Origin: an uncultured Anaerobiospirillum sp.
GTDB taxonomy: Bacteria > Pseudomonadota > Gammaproteobacteria > Enterobacterales > Succinivibrionaceae
DNA: 32,203 nucleotides
Direction: 5' to 3'
NCBI GenBank assembly: GCA_944392765.1
Contig: CALXXU010000033.1
Coordinates: 1 to 32,203 of the forward strand
A program made the position numbers and the translations under genes. Positions 1 to 8,478 of the stretch are shown here, one piece after another (the stretch's first letter is position 1; each line of letters opens with the position of its first letter). The notes under the pieces are model-generated. The model worked only from the letters and a program-made list of their open reading frames with translations, was not told the origin of the DNA and made no database searches.

Positions 1-1
1 T

Positions 2-964
2 TTAGGCCTGCCAATTGTGATGACCGTTGCCTCCCGTGCTATCGGTGCCCCAATTAACATTTGGAACGATCACTCCGACTCCCTGTCGCAGCGTGACTCC
101 GGCTGGCTCCAGCTCTTCTGCGAGTCCAACCAAGACGCCGTTGACACCCATATTATGGCTTTCAAGATCGCCGAGCAGGTTGGTCTGCCAGTTATGGTCT
201 TAATGGACGGCTTCGTTTTAACCCACGCTTTCGAGCGTCTTGATATCCCAAGCCAAGAGCAAATTGACTCGTTCTTACCTGAGTACGAGCCAACTGAGTT
301 CTTAAACCCAGAAGAGCCAATCTCGATGGGTGCGATGGTCGGCCCTGAGGCCTTCACCGAAGTACGTCTGTTACAACAGCGCAAGATGTACAAGGCCTTA
401 GACGTCATCGAGGAAGTAACCAAGGAGTACCGCGCTTTAACCGGTCGCAACTCCGGTGGCTTACTTGATTGCTACAACTGCGAAGGCGCTGACGTTAAGT
501 TAGTCGTCGCTGGCTCTTCAGTTGGTACCGCTAAGGACGAAATCGACCGCTTAACCGCTCAAGGTTACAAGGTCGGCCTGATCTCCTTAAAGGCCTTCCG
601 CCCATTCCCATATGCCGCAATGCGTGAGGCTATTGGTGATTGCAAGAAGGTTGCAGTCTTAGAGCGTGCCTTCTCCTTTGGTGCCCGTGGCATTATCGCT
701 CCAGAAATCGAGCGTGCTATGCGCGGTACTGATTGCCAAGTTCGCAGCTGCATCGCCGGCTTAGGTGGTCGTGCTATCGTCGGCAATACCATCAAGAACA
801 TTGCTGATTTAGCTCTGAACGACAAGTTAACCGATGAAGTAACTTGGGTTGACGTTGACGCCAATGTCCTCAACAACTACTTGAAGGACGCTGAAGGTGT
901 CACCTTCGAGCAAGGTGCTATCTCTGATAGCACGGTCGAGAAGTCCGTTCGCGCCAAGGCCTAA
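2..964 (+). CDS. porA: Pyruvate:ferredoxin oxidoreductase alpha subunit, 5'-truncated by window edge
   Basis: This is the alpha subunit of a multi-subunit 2-oxoacid (most likely pyruvate):ferredoxin oxidoreductase, which makes acetyl-CoA, CO2 and reduced ferredoxin in the cytoplasm. The frame is open from base 2, so the gene starts upstream of the window. The GTG at 17 and ATG at 20 are internal codons. The visible part has the family signature R-A-I-G-A-P-I-N-I-W-N-D-H-S-D-S followed by R-D-x-G-W, which lines the thiamine/substrate pocket. After it comes the C-terminal transketolase-like domain with K-x-F-R-P-F-P. porB follows after 18 bp with its own ribosome site. A gamma/delta subunit gene would be expected just upstream, outside the window. 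The exact 2-oxoacid cannot be fixed from sequence, but pyruvate is most likely. Codon use is strongly biased, as in a highly expressed gene. Confidence 0.93.
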   Translation, partial: LGLPIVMTVASRAIGAPINIWNDHSDSLSQRDSGWLQLFCESNQDAVDTHIMAFKIAEQVGLPVMVLMDGFVLTHAFERLDIPSQEQIDSFLPEYEPTEFLNPEEPISMGAMVGPEAFTEVRLLQQRKMYKALDVIEEVTKEYRALTGRNSGGLLDCYNCEGADVKLVVAGSSVGTAKDEIDRLTAQGYKVGLISLKAFRPFPYAAMREAIGDCKKVAVLERAFSFGARGIIAPEIERAMRGTDCQVRSCIAGLGGRAIVGNTIKNIADLALNDKLTDEVTWVDVDANVLNNYLKDAEGVTFEQGAISDSTVEKSVRAKA

Positions 965-982
965 TCAGTTTGGGAGATCGCA

Positions 983-2041
983 ATGTTAGACAAAATTAAC
1001 TTCTATCAGACTGGTTCCAACACTGTCGGTAACCGTCTCTTAAACCCTTCGATGCGTGCCACCCAAGCTGCCGTGGATCGTCCTAACACCTTAACCTCAG
1101 GCCACCGTGCCTGCCAAGGTTGCGGTGAGGCTTTAGGTGCACGTACCGCCATTGACGCCGCTATGCGTGCCACTAACGGTCAGCTGGTCGTCTGCAACGC
1201 TACCGGTTGCTTGGAAGTTTTCTCCACCCCATATCCAGAATCAGCTTGGCGTTTACCTTGGATTCACTCCCTGTTCGGTAACGCCGCTGCCGTTGGTACC
1301 GGTTTAGCCGCTGCTGCCCGTATTCGTGCCAAGAAGTACGGTGGCAAGGCCGCTCGTGTTATCGCCCAAGGCGGTGACGGTGGTACCACCGATATCGGTT
1401 TTGGCCCATTATCCGGTATGTTCGAGCGTAACGATGACGTTCTGTACATCTGCTACGACAACCAAGCTTATATGAACACCGGTGTTCAGCGTTCCTCGGC
1501 CACCCCACCTGCTGCCCGTACCGCTACTACCCAGTTAGTGGGCGCCGAGCCAGGTTCTGATTGGGGCAAGGGCAAGAACGTTCCATTAATCGCTATGGCT
1601 CACGGTATCCCTTATGTTGCTACCGCTTCGGTTGCTGACTTACGCGATATCGAGTACAAGGTCCAAAAGGCTATGACCTTCCATGGCGCCCGTTATATCC
1701 AAATCTTCGTACCATGCCCATTAGGCTGGGGTACCGCTTCCTCGAGCACCGTTACCGTAGCTCGTAACGCTGTTGAGTGCGGCTTCTACCCAATCTTCGA
1801 GGCTGAGTACGGCAAGGTCACCTCGGTCCACAAGATCAAGCAAAAGCAGCCTCTGATCAACTTCTTGAAGTTGCAACGTCGTTATGCCCACTTAACGGGC
1901 AAGAAGGCCGATCCTAAGGTCTTAGAGCGCTTACAGGCTATGTGCGACGAGAACATTCGTCAGTACGACCTCTTAGGCGACTCCATCCCAGAGACGGTAC
2001 CAACCGCCATTCAGGCTTATGAGCGCCAAGAGCTCATGTAA
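983..2041 (+). CDS. porB: Pyruvate:ferredoxin oxidoreductase beta subunit (TPP-binding)
   Basis: This is the beta subunit that carries thiamine diphosphate and the proximal [4Fe-4S] cluster of the pyruvate:ferredoxin oxidoreductase. C-Q-G-C at residues 44-47, C71/C76 and C245 (in P-C-P-L-G-W) are the family's cluster cysteines. G-D-G at 131-133, followed by Y-D-N-Q-A-Y-M-N-T-G around 158-167, is the TPP/Mg motif. At 352 residues it is slightly longer than many PorB proteins. The extra length is a 40-residue N-terminal lead before the first cysteine pair and a C-terminal tail after residue 300. The ATG at 983 is preceded by GGGAG at a suitable distance, 18 bp after porA stops, so the two are co-transcribed. 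Assignment to the family is secure; pyruvate as substrate is inferred. Confidence 0.94.
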   Translation: MLDKINFYQTGSNTVGNRLLNPSMRATQAAVDRPNTLTSGHRACQGCGEALGARTAIDAAMRATNGQLVVCNATGCLEVFSTPYPESAWRLPWIHSLFGNAAAVGTGLAAAARIRAKKYGGKAARVIAQGGDGGTTDIGFGPLSGMFERNDDVLYICYDNQAYMNTGVQRSSATPPAARTATTQLVGAEPGSDWGKGKNVPLIAMAHGIPYVATASVADLRDIEYKVQKAMTFHGARYIQIFVPCPLGWGTASSSTVTVARNAVECGFYPIFEAEYGKVTSVHKIKQKQPLINFLKLQRRYAHLTGKKADPKVLERLQAMCDENIRQYDLLGDSIPETVPTAIQAYERQELM

Positions 2042-2068
2042 TGCAGTTGCTACAAGGAGTTTTACCAA

Positions 2069-3697
2069 ATGATGAAAAAGCCTTTTGCCACGACCTTGGA
2101 TCCAGCAACTTCGCTTGCTAATCATACTGGTTCTTGGCGTACCTTACGTCCAGTCAACGTCTTCAAGCTGCCACCTTGCAACAAGCAGTGCCCAGCTGGT
2201 GAGAACATCCAGCAATGGCTCTACTACGCCGCTGAGGGTGACTATGAGCAAGCTTGGCGCGTCTTAACCGAGAACAACCCACTGCCTGCTTGCATGGGCC
2301 GTGTTTGCTATCACACCTGCGAGGGTAAGTGCAACCGTGGCTTCTTAGATGAGAGCGTCGGTATCAACTCGGTTGAGCGTTTCTTAGGTGACTATGCTTT
2401 AGCCCACAAGCTCGCTTTCAAGAAGCCAGCTCGTGAGACCGGTAAGCGTGTCTTAATCATTGGTTCGGGCCCTGCTGGCTTATCGGCTGCCTACCAATTA
2501 CGCCGCTTTGGCCACACCGTCCACATCGTTGAGATGGCCCAAAAGGCTGGCGGTATGATGCGCTATGGCATCCCAGTTTATCGTCTGCCACGCGAGATCT
2601 TAGATGCTGAGATTCAACGCATCTTAGATATGGGCGTTACGATCGAGTACGGCCGCAAGGTTGAGGACGTCTTAGCCGAGAAGGAAAAGGGCAAGTACGA
2701 TGCCGTAATTATGGGCATGGGTGCTTCCCTGTCGACCAACGTTGACATTCCATCGGGCGACACCACCCACATCCTGACCGCCTTAAACGTCTTAGAGAAG
2801 ATCTCGAGCGACGGCGACATCCAAATCGGCCGCAAGGTTGCAGTTTACGGTGGTGGTAACACCGCAGTGGACGTAGCCCGCTCCTTACGTCGTTTAGGCG
2901 CTGAGCCAATCATCGTTTACCGTCGTAACCGCGATAAGATGCCAGCCAACGAAGAGGAAATGGATGGCGCTATCGAGGAAGGCATTCAGGTTAAGTGGCT
3001 CACCACCATTCAAGAAGCTCAAGGCGAGAAGCTCAAGATTGAGAAGATGGCCTTAGACGAGAGGGGCTATCCTCAGCCAACCGGCGAGTACGAGGAAATG
3101 GACGCAGACAGCGTAGTCCTCGCTATTGGCCAGAACGTTGACCTCTCGGTCTTAAAGACCATTCCAGGCCTCGAGCTGCAAAAGGATGCCGTAACCGTCA
3201 ACACCACCACCTTCGAGACCACAGTTCCAGGCCTCTTTGCAGCCGGTGATATGGTTCCAGGTGATCGTACCGTTACTGCCGCTATCGGTATGGGCAAGCA
3301 TGCCGCCCGTGGCGTCAATGGCTACTTAAATGGCCGTCCATACGTCAAGCCAGAGAAGCATGAAGATGCACGCTTTGAGGACATGCACCCATACTACTAC
3401 ACCGACGCACCTAAGAAGGTTCGTCCTCAGCTCGAGTTAGCCCGTCGTACCTCGACCTTCGACGAGGTTCAACACGGCTTAACCGAGGAGAATGCCGTCT
3501 TCGAGGCTCGTCGTTGCTTATCGTGCGGCAACTGCATGGAGTGTGACAACTGCTACGGCGTCTGCCCTGACAATGCCATCATCAAGTTAGGCCCAGGCAA
3601 GCACTACGAGTTCAACTACACCTACTGCAAGGGCTGCGGTGTTTGCGCTCAAGAGTGCCCATGCGGCCACATCAAGATGGTTCCAGAGCTGATCTAA
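2069..3697 (+). CDS. GltD-like NAD(P)H/FAD oxidoreductase fused to a 2x[4Fe-4S] ferredoxin domain
   Basis: This flavoprotein probably exchanges electrons between NAD(P)H and the ferredoxin used by the PorAB enzyme. The order of domains is: an N-terminal cysteine-rich helical domain of the glutamate-synthase-beta/dihydropyrimidine-dehydrogenase type (C37, C41, C75, C80, C84, C88); an FAD Rossmann fold with G-S-G-P-A-G at 132-137; an NAD(P)H Rossmann fold with G-G-G-N-T-A at 261-266; an A-A-G-D FAD-closing motif near 391; and a C-terminal bacterial ferredoxin with two C-x2-C-x2-C-x3-C-P motifs (489-500 and 520-531). The start has AAGGAG nine bases upstream, and the gene begins 27 bp after porB. 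It ends the operon, followed by two hairpins. The C-terminal ferredoxin may replace a separate PorD subunit; this is inferred from order and domains. It is not glutamate synthase itself, because no large subunit gene is present. Confidence 0.88.
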   Translation: MMKKPFATTLDPATSLANHTGSWRTLRPVNVFKLPPCNKQCPAGENIQQWLYYAAEGDYEQAWRVLTENNPLPACMGRVCYHTCEGKCNRGFLDESVGINSVERFLGDYALAHKLAFKKPARETGKRVLIIGSGPAGLSAAYQLRRFGHTVHIVEMAQKAGGMMRYGIPVYRLPREILDAEIQRILDMGVTIEYGRKVEDVLAEKEKGKYDAVIMGMGASLSTNVDIPSGDTTHILTALNVLEKISSDGDIQIGRKVAVYGGGNTAVDVARSLRRLGAEPIIVYRRNRDKMPANEEEMDGAIEEGIQVKWLTTIQEAQGEKLKIEKMALDERGYPQPTGEYEEMDADSVVLAIGQNVDLSVLKTIPGLELQKDAVTVNTTTFETTVPGLFAAGDMVPGDRTVTAAIGMGKHAARGVNGYLNGRPYVKPEKHEDARFEDMHPYYYTDAPKKVRPQLELARRTSTFDEVQHGLTEENAVFEARRCLSCGNCMECDNCYGVCPDNAIIKLGPGKHYEFNYTYCKGCGVCAQECPCGHIKMVPELI

Positions 3698-3712
3698 CAA
3701 GCTCAAAAAAAT

Positions 3713-3745
3713 GGGGACGAAACCCTAGGCTTCGTTCCCGACATT
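3713..3745 (+). terminator. Hairpin after the por operon
   Basis: A 9-bp stem (3713-3721 with 3731-3739, one G-T pair) with a 9-base loop lies 16 bases after the stop of the third por-operon gene. The run after it is only a weak T-rich stretch (ACATTTTCT). It may be a first, leaky terminator, with the stronger hairpin at 3788 behind it. Confidence 0.5.
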
Positions 3746-3787
3746 TTCTCCACAAATTAACTTGAAGCGGGGCCTTGTGCTCCCCAC

Positions 3788-3813
3788 AAAGCGGGCTTTG
3801 GCCCGCTTTTTTT
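3788..3813 (+). terminator. Strong Rho-independent terminator of the por operon
   Basis: AAAGCGGGC at 3788-3796 pairs perfectly with GCCCGCTTT at 3801-3809 around a four-base loop. The T run continues to 3813, giving seven consecutive T. This is a textbook intrinsic terminator on the plus strand. It separates the por operon from the esterase gene at 3958. Confidence 0.9.
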
Positions 3814-3957
3814 GTCACTGGTGCAATGTACTCCCCTCTGGAGCAGTACTCCAGATAAGCGCAGCCAAATTTGCACTTTGCGATCGCTGTGGCATTACGG
3901 CTAGGGAGGGCGGTGTTACATTCGAGAGTGTGAAAAAGAAAGAAAAGGAGAAAAGGA

Positions 3958-5049
3958 ATGCAGAAAAAATTTGTCTTATCTGCTTTAGCCGCAGCCCTAC
4001 TCTTAGTCCAAGGCTGCACCATGACGCAAGAGCAAGTAGCCCCGACCGCGAATGCAGCAGAGAGCACAGTCGATGCGGTATCAGGCGCGACCCCAGTCCC
4101 AATGGCTCCAACTGAAGCACAAAAGCAATTCAGGGGCTACACCGAAGGTGCCACCATTCTGTCCGGAGTCAAGCCAACCATTGCGACCATCGATGCGCGC
4201 AGTGGTGTCATCTACTCGCAGCACGCCACCCCACATGAGCTGGTGCAGCTGAAGATGCACCTGTTAATTCCACAAAGCGCCGAACCTAAGCCTGCGATCG
4301 TCTTCTTCCCAGGTGGTGGCTTTACTACAGCGGATTTAGACCGCTATTTCCAATTCCGCTACATCTTGGCCGAGTACGGCTTTGTGGTGGCGACCGCTGA
4401 ATATCGCGTCGTGCCTAATAAGTTCCCGGCCTTGCTCGAAGATGGTAAGGCCGCCGTACGCTATCTGCGCTACCATGCCAAGGATCTCGGCATCGACCCG
4501 AACCGCATCGGCGTCTTAGGTGATTCCGCCGGTGGCTATATGGCTCAAATCGTGGGCACCACCAATGGTGAGACCAAGTACGACCAAGGCGACTACACTG
4601 AGGTCAGCTCCGATGTCCAGGCCGCCTGCTCAATCTACGGCATTTCGGACCTGCTCAATATCGGCGAGGGCTATAGCGAAGATATCGTCGCGGTGCACCA
4701 TTCCCCAGCCGTGACCGAGGCCCTCTTGGTCAACGGCCCAGCCTTTAACACCTTCCCGGGCGCCAGCATCGACGCTGACCTCAAGCGCGCCCAAGAGGCC
4801 AGTGCCATCAACCACGTCGACGCCAATGACCCACCAATGCTGCTGTTGCATGGCAGCGCCGATACCTTGGTTAGCCCATGGCAAAGTGCCCATATGTTCG
4901 AAAAGATGAAGTCTGCAGGCGTGGACGTCAACTATGTCATGGTTGAAGGCGCCCCACATGGCGGTGAACTGTGGCATCAATTCCCGGTAGTTAAGGTGGT
5001 CGCAGAGTTCTTTAAGGATAAGCTCAGCACCGCAGAAACCGCCAAGTAA
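3958..5049 (+). CDS. Alpha/beta-hydrolase esterase lipoprotein
   Basis: This is a cell-envelope esterase or lipase of the alpha/beta-hydrolase fold, of the type that removes acyl groups such as acetyl esters. It starts with a basic n-region, a hydrophobic stretch and a lipobox-like V-Q-G-C (Cys20), so it is probably lipid-anchored after cleavage by signal peptidase II. A linker of about 40 residues follows. The catalytic machinery is visible: an oxyanion loop F-F-P-G-G-G-F near 117-123, nucleophile Ser190 in G-D-S-A-G-G, Asp302 in H-G-S-A-D-T and His334 in A-P-H-G-G. An AAAAGGAG site precedes the ATG. The gene stands alone between terminators. Its substrate cannot be told from sequence; a role on acetylated carbohydrate would be a guess. 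Confidence 0.88.
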   Translation: MQKKFVLSALAAALLLVQGCTMTQEQVAPTANAAESTVDAVSGATPVPMAPTEAQKQFRGYTEGATILSGVKPTIATIDARSGVIYSQHATPHELVQLKMHLLIPQSAEPKPAIVFFPGGGFTTADLDRYFQFRYILAEYGFVVATAEYRVVPNKFPALLEDGKAAVRYLRYHAKDLGIDPNRIGVLGDSAGGYMAQIVGTTNGETKYDQGDYTEVSSDVQAACSIYGISDLLNIGEGYSEDIVAVHHSPAVTEALLVNGPAFNTFPGASIDADLKRAQEASAINHVDANDPPMLLLHGSADTLVSPWQSAHMFEKMKSAGVDVNYVMVEGAPHGGELWHQFPVVKVVAEFFKDKLSTAETAK

Positions 5050-5081
5050 CAGCTGAGACCCAGCTTAAACCTTTAGCTACG

Positions 5082-5118
5082 ACAAGGCTCGCCCCAATAC
5101 TGGGGCGAGCCTTGTTTG
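5082..5118 (+). terminator. Perfect 15-bp hairpin after the esterase gene
   Basis: Bases 5082-5096 pair perfectly with 5101-5115 around the loop ATAC, starting 32 bases after the esterase stop codon. Only three T follow the stem (TTG), so it is a very strong hairpin with a poor T run. It probably acts as terminator or 3'-end stabiliser for the plus-strand gene. Confidence 0.75.
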
Positions 5119-5147
5119 CAAAGCGCGGCACAAACACGATGCCGCAT

Positions 5148-5192
5148 AGGAGCCGCTTACAGAGCCTGATGCAAAGTGCTCAGGCGGCTCCT
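5148..5192. terminator. Hairpin between convergent genes (AGGAGCCGC / GCGGCTCCT)
   Basis: A 9-bp perfect stem (5148-5156 with 5184-5192) encloses 27 bases. Inside, GCCTGA (5164-5169) can pair with TCAGGC (5180-5185), which overlaps and competes with the outer arm. It lies 21 bases beyond the stop of the minus-strand gene at 5213 and is likely its 3' hairpin. No clear T run is seen on either strand. Confidence 0.45.
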
Positions 5193-5212
5193 AACAAAAA
5201 GCAGCTAACCTG

Positions 5213-5959
5213 CTAGAGGAAAGGAAGCCACGAGAAGAAGCCTTCATCTTCTTCAGCGGCAGCATCAGTTGCCTCACCCTCAGCGGGTGCCTCATCAGAT
5301 ACCTCAGCTACCACCGGGGCCTCGGCAGCGGGCGCAGCTTCTTGCTGCGGTGCCGGGGCTGCCCCGTCAGGGCTGCCGTCACGGTCGCGCATATTGCCGA
5401 TATTGCGATCGGCAAAGACCTTTTTGCCCGTAATGATCGAGCTGACGTAGCCTTCAATAATGGCACGCGCGGCATTGTTGTAGTCGCCGGTAAGCTCAAT
5501 CACGTACATATTGTCGACCTCGCCAATCACGATCGCGTAGGTGTTCGACTCCAGGCAGTCAGCGGTATAGAAGCCGGTGCCTTGCTTAAACATATTGGTG
5601 CAGGAATGGTTATAGACGTAGTTGCGCATATAACGCTCTGCGTCCATTTTGGCCGTCTTGCGGGTGTAGAACATCTTGATCGTGGTAGTGTGATCAGCAC
5701 CCTCACTTTGATTGGCGTGTACGTAGCTTACGGAATTATCCGAGCCCACTACTACCTGCCAGCCAAAAGGAACCGGCGGATAATAGACCGGCTCGATATT
5801 CTTCATATAGGCGTCGTACTTGGCCTGAATTTCCGGAGGTGGGGCCGGACGCTTAAACTTGACAGCTTGCTCTTCCATTGCCGCATGGGCGACACAGACA
5901 CTGAAGGTCAGGGCTGTCGCCAAGCCTAATAAGGCGGCGCCCATTTTCTGCCAAGCCAT
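5213..5959 (-). CDS. Exported (periplasmic) protein of unknown function with acidic Ala/Pro/Glu-rich tail
   Basis: I do not recognise the family. The chosen ATG at 5959 has a GAGGAAGAG ribosome site just upstream. An ATG eight codons earlier (5983) lacks one. The protein begins with a typical Sec signal peptide (hydrophobic residues about 8-22) with a likely cleavage after A-H-A. The mature part has a compact region of about 170 residues rich in Tyr/Asn, including two cysteines (N-H-S-C and T-A-D-C) that could form a disulfide in the periplasm. From about residue 200 the tail is low-complexity Ala/Pro/Glu and ends in the hydrophobic F-F-S-W-L-P-F-L. A long antisense open frame on the plus strand is a shadow. 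The gene stands alone. Function is unknown. Confidence 0.82.
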   Translation of the reverse strand: MAWQKMGAALLGLATALTFSVCVAHAAMEEQAVKFKRPAPPPEIQAKYDAYMKNIEPVYYPPVPFGWQVVVGSDNSVSYVHANQSEGADHTTTIKMFYTRKTAKMDAERYMRNYVYNHSCTNMFKQGTGFYTADCLESNTYAIVIGEVDNMYVIELTGDYNNAARAIIEGYVSSIITGKKVFADRNIGNMRDRDGSPDGAAPAPQQEAAPAAEAPVVAEVSDEAPAEGEATDAAAEEDEGFFSWLPFL

Positions 5960-6134
5960 ATTCTCTTCCTCGTACCAACTCAACCAGATTGCCGACGCAC
6001 TTGGGCCCGATAAAATACAACAGCCCTCAGTGTGCCCTCATTAGAGCTTATGCCAAATTAGAGTTTACCCCTAACTTACAACTGAGCCTAGATGGCCCCG
6101 GTAAAAATGAGAGCAAAGCCGCACCGAGCGGGCC

Positions 6135-7190
6135 TTAGGCGCCCAGCTCAGTTTTCTTGGTCGAAAGCAATTGCTGTGCCTCAACTAAGGTTTGGGCGCG
6201 GCAGAAGGTGTAGAAGAATGGAGCCAGCACTTCCTTGAAGCGGTACTTATTGGCATAGCCCAAGAACTGCTTTAAGCGGTCCATGGTCGACTTTTCTGGG
6301 CAGCCAAACTTTTGCAGCTCCACGCCAAATTCCCAGGCGACATCAAGCACTGAAGCTAACGACATCGCATCCTCACTGCCCCTTAATACCTGCGGCATAT
6401 TAGGAGTACCAAAGGCAGCGCGCCCGACCATTTGGCGCTGGCAGCGCGTGACCGCACGGCATTGGCACGAAGAGGCAAAATCGGAGACATCGCCGTTAGC
6501 AACCACCGGGATGCCATGACATAAACCCGAAGTCTCATCATCCATCACTGTGGTGATGGCAGGCCAGTTAAGGCCTTCGGCCTTGTAAAGGTCTTTGCGT
6601 GTACGGGCGTGGATAATGAGCTCGTTGACGCCGGGTACCGCCACCGCATTCACAATGGTAGTAAGCTCAGAGGCGCTCATGACTCCTAGGCGGAACTTGA
6701 CCGAGAGGAAGATGGCCGGGTCTAAAGCCTCGCGCACCCGCGCCGTAATTTCATGAATAAGCTCCGGCTCCTTGAGCAAAATAGCGCCGCCATGATGGAC
6801 AAAGCGCGATGGGCAGCCAAAGTTAAGGTCGATGCTCTTAGCGCCCAGCTCCACCGCGCGCAGGGCGGTCACAGCCATAGCCTCAGCGTTATCACCCAAG
6901 AGCTGCACGCGGCACAAACAGCCTGAATCGGTCTTGCCATCGTGCTCGAGCTCGGGCACTTCACGCAGCAGCGATTTGTACGGGATTGGCTCGGTGGTGA
7001 CACGGATAAACTCCGAGAAGCACTCGTCGTAGTGACCATGCCGCGTGATCACTTGGCGCATTGGTGGATCGCACACGCCCTCCATTGGCGCCAAATAAAC
7101 GCGCGACAGCGGCACATTGGCGCCCGCTGCAACCAAGTTTGGATCAAGCTCCAGAGCCTTAGGCTCTGGCATCTGAGTAACCGTGACCAC
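6135..7190 (-). CDS. dusC: tRNA-dihydrouridine synthase C (DusC-type)
   Basis: This FMN enzyme reduces uridine to dihydrouridine in tRNA; DusC in E. coli modifies position 16. The TIM barrel begins with Y-L-A-P-M-E-G-V. It then has F-S-E-F-I-R-V, the R-V-Q-L-L-G segment, and the catalytic cysteine in L-N-F-G-C-P-S. S-V-K-F-R-L-G, I-I-H-A-R-T and V-V-A-N-G-D follow in family order. I chose GTG at 7190 because GGAGG lies seven bases upstream. ATG at 7172 is an alternative with no good ribosome site. An in-frame ATG at 7310 would run through the nagA terminator and translate a T-run into phenylalanines, so it is rejected. The protein is about 350 residues, longer than E. coli DusC (315), mainly at the N-terminus. 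The segment after N-G-D (C-Q-C-R-A-V-T-R-C-Q) is unusually cysteine-rich. Confidence 0.88.
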   Translation of the reverse strand: MVTVTQMPEPKALELDPNLVAAGANVPLSRVYLAPMEGVCDPPMRQVITRHGHYDECFSEFIRVTTEPIPYKSLLREVPELEHDGKTDSGCLCRVQLLGDNAEAMAVTALRAVELGAKSIDLNFGCPSRFVHHGGAILLKEPELIHEITARVREALDPAIFLSVKFRLGVMSASELTTIVNAVAVPGVNELIIHARTRKDLYKAEGLNWPAITTVMDDETSGLCHGIPVVANGDVSDFASSCQCRAVTRCQRQMVGRAAFGTPNMPQVLRGSEDAMSLASVLDVAWEFGVELQKFGCPEKSTMDRLKQFLGYANKYRFKEVLAPFFYTFCRAQTLVEAQQLLSTKKTELGA

Positions 7191-7254
7191 TAAGGCCCCT
7201 CCACCAAAAAAACAAAAAAAAAACGCACCCAAAAGCGCGCCTATTGTACCCAAA

Positions 7255-7298
7255 GCACCAAGACAAACAAGCCCCCGAGGCATTGCTACCTCGAGGGC
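7255..7298 (-). terminator. Rho-independent terminator of nagA
   Basis: Reading the minus strand, GCCCTCGAGG (7298-7289) pairs with CCTCGGGGGC (7280-7271) with one G-T pair and an 8-base loop. The T-rich run TTGTTTGTCTT follows. It lies about 28 bases after the nagA stop and upstream of the dusC start, so dusC needs read-through or its own promoter. Confidence 0.75.
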
Positions 7299-7326
7299 CT
7301 GCTCCACCAACAGAAATTGTTAGCGC

Positions 7327-8478
7327 TTAGAAGTTCTTAAAGAGCCACTTGCCGCGCAGCAAGACACCCTTTAAGTTGAGGTCAGAATCGACCACCAGCA
7401 TAGAGGCGATCTTACCAGGCTCGATCGTGCCGTAGTCGTCTAAGACCTTGATCGAGCGGGCTGGGTTATAGGTAGCGCAGCGAATGACGGTGGCTAAAGG
7501 CAAGCCCATGGTCTTGTAGGCGTTAGCCATGCAGTCGTAGAGGTTGGTAGCAGAACCGGCGATGGTACCCGACTTCAGGGTGGCAAGACGGCCCTTAACG
7601 TAAACCGGCTGACCACCTAATTCGTAGGTACCGTCATCTAAGCCCACCGCCATCATCGAGTCGGAGATGAAGATCATGCGCTCCTCACCTAACATGCGGA
7701 ATGCAGCACGAACGGCGGCTGGGTGGATGTGGATGCCATCGCAGATAATCTCAGCTTCACCCCAGCGCGCATCAGCCATCGCGGCGATTGGGCCTGGTTC
7801 ACGGTGAGCTAAACCTGGCATGGCGTTATAGCAGTGAGTTAAGTGAGTGGCGCCAGCGGCAATAGCCTCACAAGCAACATCGTAGCTGCAGCAGGTGTGA
7901 GCAATCGAGGAGAGCACTTCCTTATTGAGCAGACGAATGACCTCGATGGCATTTGGCTCTTCTGGGGCGATCGCCATGAGCTTGATCTTGCCGCCCGCAG
8001 CCGCGTTGCAGCGACGGAAAAATTCGGCATCAGGCTTGTGGACGAACTCTGGGTTTTGGGCGCCAACCTTCTTAGGCGAGACAAATGGGCCTTCCATATT
8101 GATGCCAACCACCTCAGCGCCATCGTCCTTGACCTGATACTCACGGACATTGGCGCAGGCCTTAGTGATATCGGCCTCGGACATAGTCATGGTCGCAGGG
8201 CAGATCGCGGTGATACCGCACTTAGCCTCGTACTTAGCGATCGCGTCTAAGGCCTCTTCGGTGCCTTCCATCAGATCGTGGCCGACCGCGCCGTGAAAGT
8301 GAATATCCACCAGACCTGGAATTAACGACAAGCCCTTTAAGTCAACCACTTCCTCAGCACCGACCTCTGGAGTGTGGCCTTCGGCCACCGAGGCAATGCG
8401 CGCACCCTCAACCTGCACTGAGCTCTCAGGAGCGAAGCGGAAATCCTTAGTATAGAGGTTGGCATGTGACAACAGCAT
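7327..8478 (-). CDS. nagA: N-acetylglucosamine-6-phosphate deacetylase
   Basis: NagA removes the acetyl group from N-acetylglucosamine-6-phosphate, giving glucosamine-6-phosphate and acetate, in amino-sugar use and cell-wall recycling. The amidohydrolase fold shows D-I-H-F-H-G (His60 and His62), the metal ligands Glu129 (N-M-E-G-P-F), His194 and His215 (T-H-C-Y-N-A-M), and the catalytic Asp273 (I-S-D-S-M). Asp273 is the same position as in the E. coli enzyme. The ATG at 8478 is preferred because GAGGA lies about nine bases upstream; the ATG at 8487 directly abuts that site. A GGCGC-TCAC-GCGCC hairpin sits in the leader at 8504-8517. No nagB, nagE or nagC is adjacent. The neighbour at 8750 is a carbohydrate-binding-like protein. 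Confidence 0.95.
   Translation of the reverse strand: MLLSHANLYTKDFRFAPESSVQVEGARIASVAEGHTPEVGAEEVVDLKGLSLIPGLVDIHFHGAVGHDLMEGTEEALDAIAKYEAKCGITAICPATMTMSEADITKACANVREYQVKDDGAEVVGINMEGPFVSPKKVGAQNPEFVHKPDAEFFRRCNAAAGGKIKLMAIAPEEPNAIEVIRLLNKEVLSSIAHTCCSYDVACEAIAAGATHLTHCYNAMPGLAHREPGPIAAMADARWGEAEIICDGIHIHPAAVRAAFRMLGEERMIFISDSMMAVGLDDGTYELGGQPVYVKGRLATLKSGTIAGSATNLYDCMANAYKTMGLPLATVIRCATYNPARSIKVLDDYGTIEPGKIASMLVVDSDLNLKGVLLRGKWLFKNF

Noticed and set aside
3762-4115. 117-codon plus-strand open frame overlapping the esterase start
   Set aside because: It begins inside the por-operon terminator region and runs into the esterase gene in another frame. The esterase has the lipoprotein signal and ribosome site.
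5342-5929. 195-codon plus-strand open frame opposite the periplasmic protein gene
   Set aside because: It is the shadow of the minus-strand gene, which has a strong ribosome site, signal peptide and sensible composition. The plus frame has none of these.
7191-7310. 40-codon N-terminal extension of DusC from ATG 7310
   Set aside because: It would translate the nagA terminator and a T-run into hydrophobic residues. GGAGG in front of GTG 7190 gives a better start, and the family begins near there.
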